From positions 1 to 27,006 of the forward strand of contig PBLV01000066.1 of assembly GCA_002721895.1 (NCBI GenBank): 27,006 nucleotides of DNA. Direction: 5' to 3'. A model generated the notes under the pieces. It searched no databases. It was not told the origin of the DNA and was given only the letters and a program-made list of their open reading frames with translations. Source of the stretch: Verrucomicrobiales bacterium (GTDB lineage: Bacteria > Verrucomicrobiota > Verrucomicrobiae > Limisphaerales > UBA1100). Within the stretch, counting starts at the first letter, position 1. Each line of letters opens with the position of its first letter. Shown piece by piece: positions 24,722 to 27,006 of the stretch. The position numbers were made by a program, and so were the translations under genes.

Positions 24722-24741
24722 TATCACGTTTTATCACGTTT
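24722..24741. repeat. Perfect tandem repeat of a 10-mer (TATCACGTTT x2)
   Basis: TATCACGTTT occurs at 24722-24731 and again at 24732-24741, back to back. The second copy runs into the stop codon of the Ntn-hydrolase gene. Tandem ~10-bp direct repeats 50-100 bases from the crossover are typical of arm-type binding sites of tyrosine integrases, which makes this a candidate integrase or excisionase site. A regulatory operator is the alternative. Confidence 0.6.
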
Positions 24742-25177
24742 ACAACTTGAACGAATTGACCCTGCCGCCACTATTCGTATCAACCTTGCAAGCCAAGCGT
24801 ACTGCCTCGGCTGGCGACTTGCCAGCAAGCATTGCCCCCAGGGCCACGTCCCCTCCAGAGCCTATTGCGGCGGGGCACCCTGAGGCTATGCCGCCAGGTA
24901 TAAGCCTCTTTCCGTACCAGTAAACCCCATTCTTTCTCATGGCCAGCCCAGCAAAATCGTCATCCTCAAACTGCGGTTTTTGCGCAGGGTCATCAGGCTC
25001 CCCTCGCTCTATCCAGCTGAAAAACAGAACCCCCATTTCGACATCGCCAGCAAACCCAACCACACAGTCTTTAACCTTCTTGATCTTTGGGAAATTAAGC
25101 AGATCCATTGAGCCTCCGTCATCCGTGATGCGGGAGTCCGCAGCCATCATGACTCCATCTGTGGCAATTGTGCTCAC
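24740..25177 (-). CDS. Phage-type proteasome-like Ntn hydrolase
   Basis: 145 residues. It starts with GTG at 25177, overlapping the previous stop as GTGA, which supports this start. The N-terminus MSTIATDGVMMAADSRITDD follows the beta-proteasome/HslV pattern (TTI....G.v.AaDsr). Further matches are KIKKVKDCVVGFAGD (31-45), where the proteasome core has its lysine and GfAG turn, and AIGSGGDVALGAM (104-116), the conserved GSGG before the final helices (KSPAEAVRLACKVD). After Met removal the N-terminal nucleophile would be Ser rather than Thr. Similar short proteins beginning MTTIAY.G are widespread in tailed phages, with unknown function (proteolysis or auto-processing suspected). No HslU/ATPase partner is seen. 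It is the last gene before the attachment site. Confidence 0.78.
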   Translation of the reverse strand: MSTIATDGVMMAADSRITDDGGSMDLLNFPKIKKVKDCVVGFAGDVEMGVLFFSWIERGEPDDPAQKPQFEDDDFAGLAMRKNGVYWYGKRLIPGGIASGCPAAIGSGGDVALGAMLAGKSPAEAVRLACKVDTNSGGRVNSFKL

Positions 25178-25431
25178 GCCTTGAACCTGAAATGTGGAAT
25201 TGGGTATATCCGAGTTCCCGCATTAACCCTGAACGCTCTGGTCTCAACGGTTCCTTCCTTTACCCCGGCGCGAAGAATCTTGCTGGTGTGAGATACCGAC
25301 AAGCCCATATCCTCGGCACACTGGGCGGTGGACCTCCACTCATCCGGAACAACTTCAGGGCCTCTTTTTATTGAATCCCTGAGGTCTTCAAGCCACTTTA
25401 GATTGTCTTTATTCCCTTTGGGATGTGCCAT
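25174..25431 (-). CDS. Small winged-helix/HTH-like DNA-binding protein
   Basis: 85 residues. EWRSTAQCAEDMGLSVSHTS (46-65) reads as a helix-turn-helix. It is followed by a recognition-like segment SKILRAGVKEG and a beta wing (VETRAFRVNAGTRIYPIPHF). It is likely a small transcription or packaging-related DNA-binding protein of the element. The family name is not certain. The start at ATG 25431 lies within the end of the phosphoesterase gene (34-base overlap) and is preceded by two purine-rich Shine-Dalgarno-like motifs, supporting it. Its stop overlaps the GTG of the Ntn-hydrolase gene. Confidence 0.65.
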   Translation of the reverse strand: MAHPKGNKDNLKWLEDLRDSIKRGPEVVPDEWRSTAQCAEDMGLSVSHTSKILRAGVKEGTVETRAFRVNAGTRIYPIPHFRFKA

Positions 25432-26120
25432 GATCCTCCTACCTCCTCAATCTGCCAGGCAGACCACTGGCCTGTCTTTTCGTTGATGATTCCGAAAATG
25501 AACCCATGACTGTGGCGCAACGATGATGGCATATGGGCGGACCACTTCATGTCCAGCTCACAGAGGCATCCGGAAGACATAGCCACCTTGCGCGTTATTG
25601 ATGGGGCGCTGTACTGGTCAATGGCATGGATGTGGCCAAATATTATGGATCCATAAACATTTGCCATTTGCCTGCATGCATTTACTCCAGCATAAAAGCC
25701 ATGAGCAAATGACAAGTCCCCAAATTTCCATATCGATTTCTTGTGGTACGGCTTCCATAGGCAATCGATTGAGGCGAAGGCCTTCTCTAGTTCCTGCGCC
25801 CCCTGGTAAGCGTACTCACTTTCAATGCCGGTCTCTGCCTCAGCCAGGTCATATATCCTTTTATCATGGTTTCCAAGCAGGGCATGCGTAGGCTTCCATT
25901 CCTCAAGGAAACGTATCCCGGCGATCCAATCGTCACGCATCCCTTCTGCACGTTCCTCCTTGCACGCATTACGCCTAAGCGGCCTCGCGTCAATAAGGTC
26001 GCCGCCGAATATCTTAAGGTGCGGCTTAAGCTCTTTGGTTGCATGAAGCAGCGCCTTGACAGCACTCTTTGATGAAAGATCACCGTGCAAATCCGATGCG
26101 AATAGGAATCGTTTGTTCAT
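25398..26120 (-). CDS. Calcineurin-like metallophosphoesterase
   Basis: 240 residues. The full set of dimetal motifs is visible in order: DLH (D10, H12 in FASDLHGD), GGD (39-41), GNHD (83-86), AHG (H140) and GHIH (162-165). This is the Mn/Fe-dependent phosphoesterase fold, as in lambda Ser/Thr phosphatase, nucleases and DNA-repair or NMN-type phosphatases; the substrate is unknown. No signal peptide or membrane segment. The start ATG 26120 overlaps the stop of the upstream 76-residue gene by ATGA. Phage genomes often carry such enzymes. The 3' end extends 34 bases into the winged-helix gene. Confidence 0.88.
   Translation of the reverse strand: MNKRFLFASDLHGDLSSKSAVKALLHATKELKPHLKIFGGDLIDARPLRRNACKEERAEGMRDDWIAGIRFLEEWKPTHALLGNHDKRIYDLAEAETGIESEYAYQGAQELEKAFASIDCLWKPYHKKSIWKFGDLSFAHGFYAGVNACRQMANVYGSIIFGHIHAIDQYSAPSITRKVAMSSGCLCELDMKWSAHMPSSLRHSHGFIFGIINEKTGQWSAWQIEEVGGSWHIPKGIKTI
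25435..25446 (-). promoter_or_regulatory. Double Shine-Dalgarno motif for the winged-helix gene
   Basis: On the minus strand the sequence GAGGAGGTAGGAGG precedes ATG 25431, so there are two AGGAGG-like motifs in tandem; the nearer lies only three bases from the start codon and the farther about ten. Both are inside the phosphoesterase coding region. This contrasts with the weak or absent sites in front of the chromosomal genes. Confidence 0.55.
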
Positions 26121-26347
26121 CTACTAGGACATGTATCTAGGGCTACGTTTATATCGCTAGTCACGGGACACCTCTCCACATCAACAGATAGGCGTTCATT
26201 TGCCAGAAGTGTTGCTGCCTCCCTGATCGACTCGTCGCTCACCCGCGCAACCTCATCGCGCTCAATAAATGCGGCCAATATGTAGACCACAGGGAGTAGG
26301 TCCCTCTTGGTCCCGAGCAGTACTATTAATGGATTGTTCTTGGGCAC
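26117..26347 (-). CDS. Small protein of unknown function
   Basis: 76 residues, starting with GTG at 26347. The sequence begins with a hydrophobic stretch (PLIVLLGTKRDLLPVVYILA) and continues with a charged helical region (RDEVARVSDESIREAATLLA). It resembles no family I recognise. The GTG start is supported by an AGGAGG on the minus strand (complement of 26352-26357), four bases away. The stop overlaps the ATG of the phosphoesterase gene, and the upstream gene ends 19 bases before it, so it belongs to the same transcript. Confidence 0.6.
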   Translation of the reverse strand: MPKNNPLIVLLGTKRDLLPVVYILAAFIERDEVARVSDESIREAATLLANERLSVDVERCPVTSDINVALDTCPSR

Positions 26348-26351
26348 CCCG

Positions 26352-26357
26352 CCTCCT
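26352..26357 (-). promoter_or_regulatory. Shine-Dalgarno site deciding a GTG start
   Basis: AGGAGG on the minus strand lies four bases before GTG 26347 and supports that non-ATG start for the 76-residue protein. Confidence 0.55.
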
Positions 26358-26366
26358 AGAGGGGCC

Positions 26367-26645
26367 TTATTCTTCTGACATATTCACAAGAAACACTGGA
26401 GTATTCTCCCCCAGATAGGCCCCCAATACGTTAAATTGAAAATGCTCATTAGCCTCATCCATACTCATCCCGTCTCTCTCCACGAATATCTCAAGAACCT
26501 TCTGCGTGTCGTAGCAGGCAACAGGCGAGGAGCCAAATCTCTCGACCATCCCACAAAACGCATCATCGAGGCCGTCCGCCATTAGGGCCTCCGCGTTCAT
26601 GGACTGAACAAGTATTTCTATGGATTCCGGGCTATTTGCTTTCAT
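26367..26645 (-). CDS. Conserved small protein of unknown function (phage-associated type)
   Basis: 92 residues, ATG 26645. The core reads LMADGLDDAFCGMVERFGSS, then ACYDTQKVLEIFVERDGMSM, then EANEHFQFNVLGAYLGENTP. This pattern (acidic start, RFG, YD..K.lei...rDGMs..EA.E.f.FNv.Ga..G..TPvF) is familiar from a widely distributed uncharacterised family found in phages and some bacterial genomes, recalled from memory. The function is not known. The start lies 14 bases inside the 3' end of the trypsin-like gene, implying coupled translation. Confidence 0.7.
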   Translation of the reverse strand: MKANSPESIEILVQSMNAEALMADGLDDAFCGMVERFGSSPVACYDTQKVLEIFVERDGMSMDEANEHFQFNVLGAYLGENTPVFLVNMSEE

Positions 26646-27006
26646 TGAAACCTGTTCTCTTGATTAGGAACGGATAGCTCTTATGCTCACCAGATCCCTT
26701 GCTGGCAGATGCCGCAGGGCCTTCTATGGGAAGCTTGTCGATTTCCTTTTGGGTGACTTTTATTGATGGATCCATCGCCCATTCTATGTTGTTTTCCGCC
26801 GCCCATTGCCACATACGAGCCACCGGCACGCTTAGGTTGTAGTCAGAGCCTGCGCCCCGGACCAGCATGCCGATGTACTTGCCGTCGTCGTCAGCCATTA
26901 TACCGCCGGACGAGCCGGGGTAGGCTGGCGCAGTGGTCTGGCAGAACGGCACCTTGAATAAAATTCTGCCGTGCGCTGAGAGGACTCCATCCGAGTACGA
27001 GTTGGA
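26632..27006 (-). CDS. Trypsin-like serine protease, C-terminal part (5' end beyond window)
   Basis: The open frame continues to the right edge: upstream of the in-frame GTG at 26952, residues SNSYSDGVLSAHGRILFK are still open, so the true start lies outside. The catalytic serine region is AYPGSSGGIM (GSSGG, a variant of GDSGG), followed by YIGMLVRGAG and NLSVPVARMWQWA, the closing strands and helix of a chymotrypsin-fold domain. The His and Asp of the triad would be outside the window. The C-terminal ~45 residues form a charged, probably flexible tail. Its position in the element makes a maturation or accessory role possible, but host-type HtrA/trypsin-like proteins also look like this. Confidence 0.72.
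   Translation of the reverse strand, partial: SNSYSDGVLSAHGRILFKVPFCQTTAPAYPGSSGGIMADDDGKYIGMLVRGAGSDYNLSVPVARMWQWAAENNIEWAMDPSIKVTQKEIDKLPIEGPAASASKGSGEHKSYPFLIKRTGFNESK

Larger units (their letters stand above)
24630..27006. mobile_element. Left end of an integrated phage-like element (continues past the window)
   Basis: Starts at the tRNA-Val 3' fragment. All six genes to its right run on the minus strand toward the attachment site and are packed with 4-34-base overlaps, unlike the chromosomal genes to the left. The content is phage-like: an Ntn-hydrolase of the phage type, a small winged-helix protein, a phosphoesterase, short conserved unknowns and a trypsin-like protease. Base composition is uneven and lower than the chromosome in places (one line at 25681-25740 hand-counts to 38% GC). 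No integrase is seen; it may lie at the far end. Whether this is an intact prophage, a satellite or a genomic island cannot be told from this part. Confidence 0.7.

Overview
The window looks like a chromosome segment from the PVC group, most likely Verrucomicrobiota. Supporting signs are a type II prepilin-like protein with the lineage-typical N-terminus (FTLIELLVVVAIIGILA), a large PQQ-type beta-propeller protein with a methyltransferase-like head, a DUF4159 protein, ExbB/ExbD genes beside very large TPR proteins, and a scarcity of strong Shine-Dalgarno sites in front of the chromosomal genes. No rRNA or marker gene is present, so the assignment rests on gene content.

Layout. (1) 1-7040 is a mixed metabolic/accessory stretch: the tail of an unidentified gene, a fumarylacetoacetate-hydrolase family protein, a convergent zinc alcohol dehydrogenase, a prepilin-like secreted protein, a GC-rich PQQ-propeller protein, and a family I-type lipase without a signal peptide. 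(2) 7150-23865 is one long co-directional operon of eight genes closed by a good intrinsic terminator (23976-24007): a TPR/beta-sandwich/TPR protein, a 2662-residue giant of the same plan, an ExbB/TolQ-type channel subunit, two ExbD/TolR-type subunits, a GYF-TM-Pro/Lys-rich protein, a multi-spanning DUF4159 protein and a final periplasmic TPR protein. (3) 24006-24494 is a convergent DUF2059 protein. (4) From about 24627 to beyond the right edge lies an integrated phage-like element. Its left boundary is a 3' fragment of a tRNA-Val(UAC) gene, and its genes all run leftward on the minus strand with overlapping, translationally coupled ends: a trypsin-like protease (cut by the edge), two small unknown proteins, a calcineurin-like phosphoesterase, a small winged-helix protein and a proteasome-like Ntn hydrolase.

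The most interesting candidate system is the 7150-23865 operon. One ExbB plus two ExbD subunits would form a proton-driven inner-membrane motor. The GYF-TM-P/K protein has the topology of a transducer with a cytoplasmic sensor domain. The exported TPR giants, with putative ligand-binding folds (F5/8C, PA14-like and CBM6-like) nested inside Ig-like modules, could be the periplasmic or surface load. The composition recalls the Myxococcus Agl-Glt gliding machine (one TolQ, two TolR, a GYF-TM protein, TPR proteins) and also Tol-Pal/TonB systems. That comparison is inference from architecture, not demonstrated homology. The tRNA-anchored element on the right is a second, independent point of interest.
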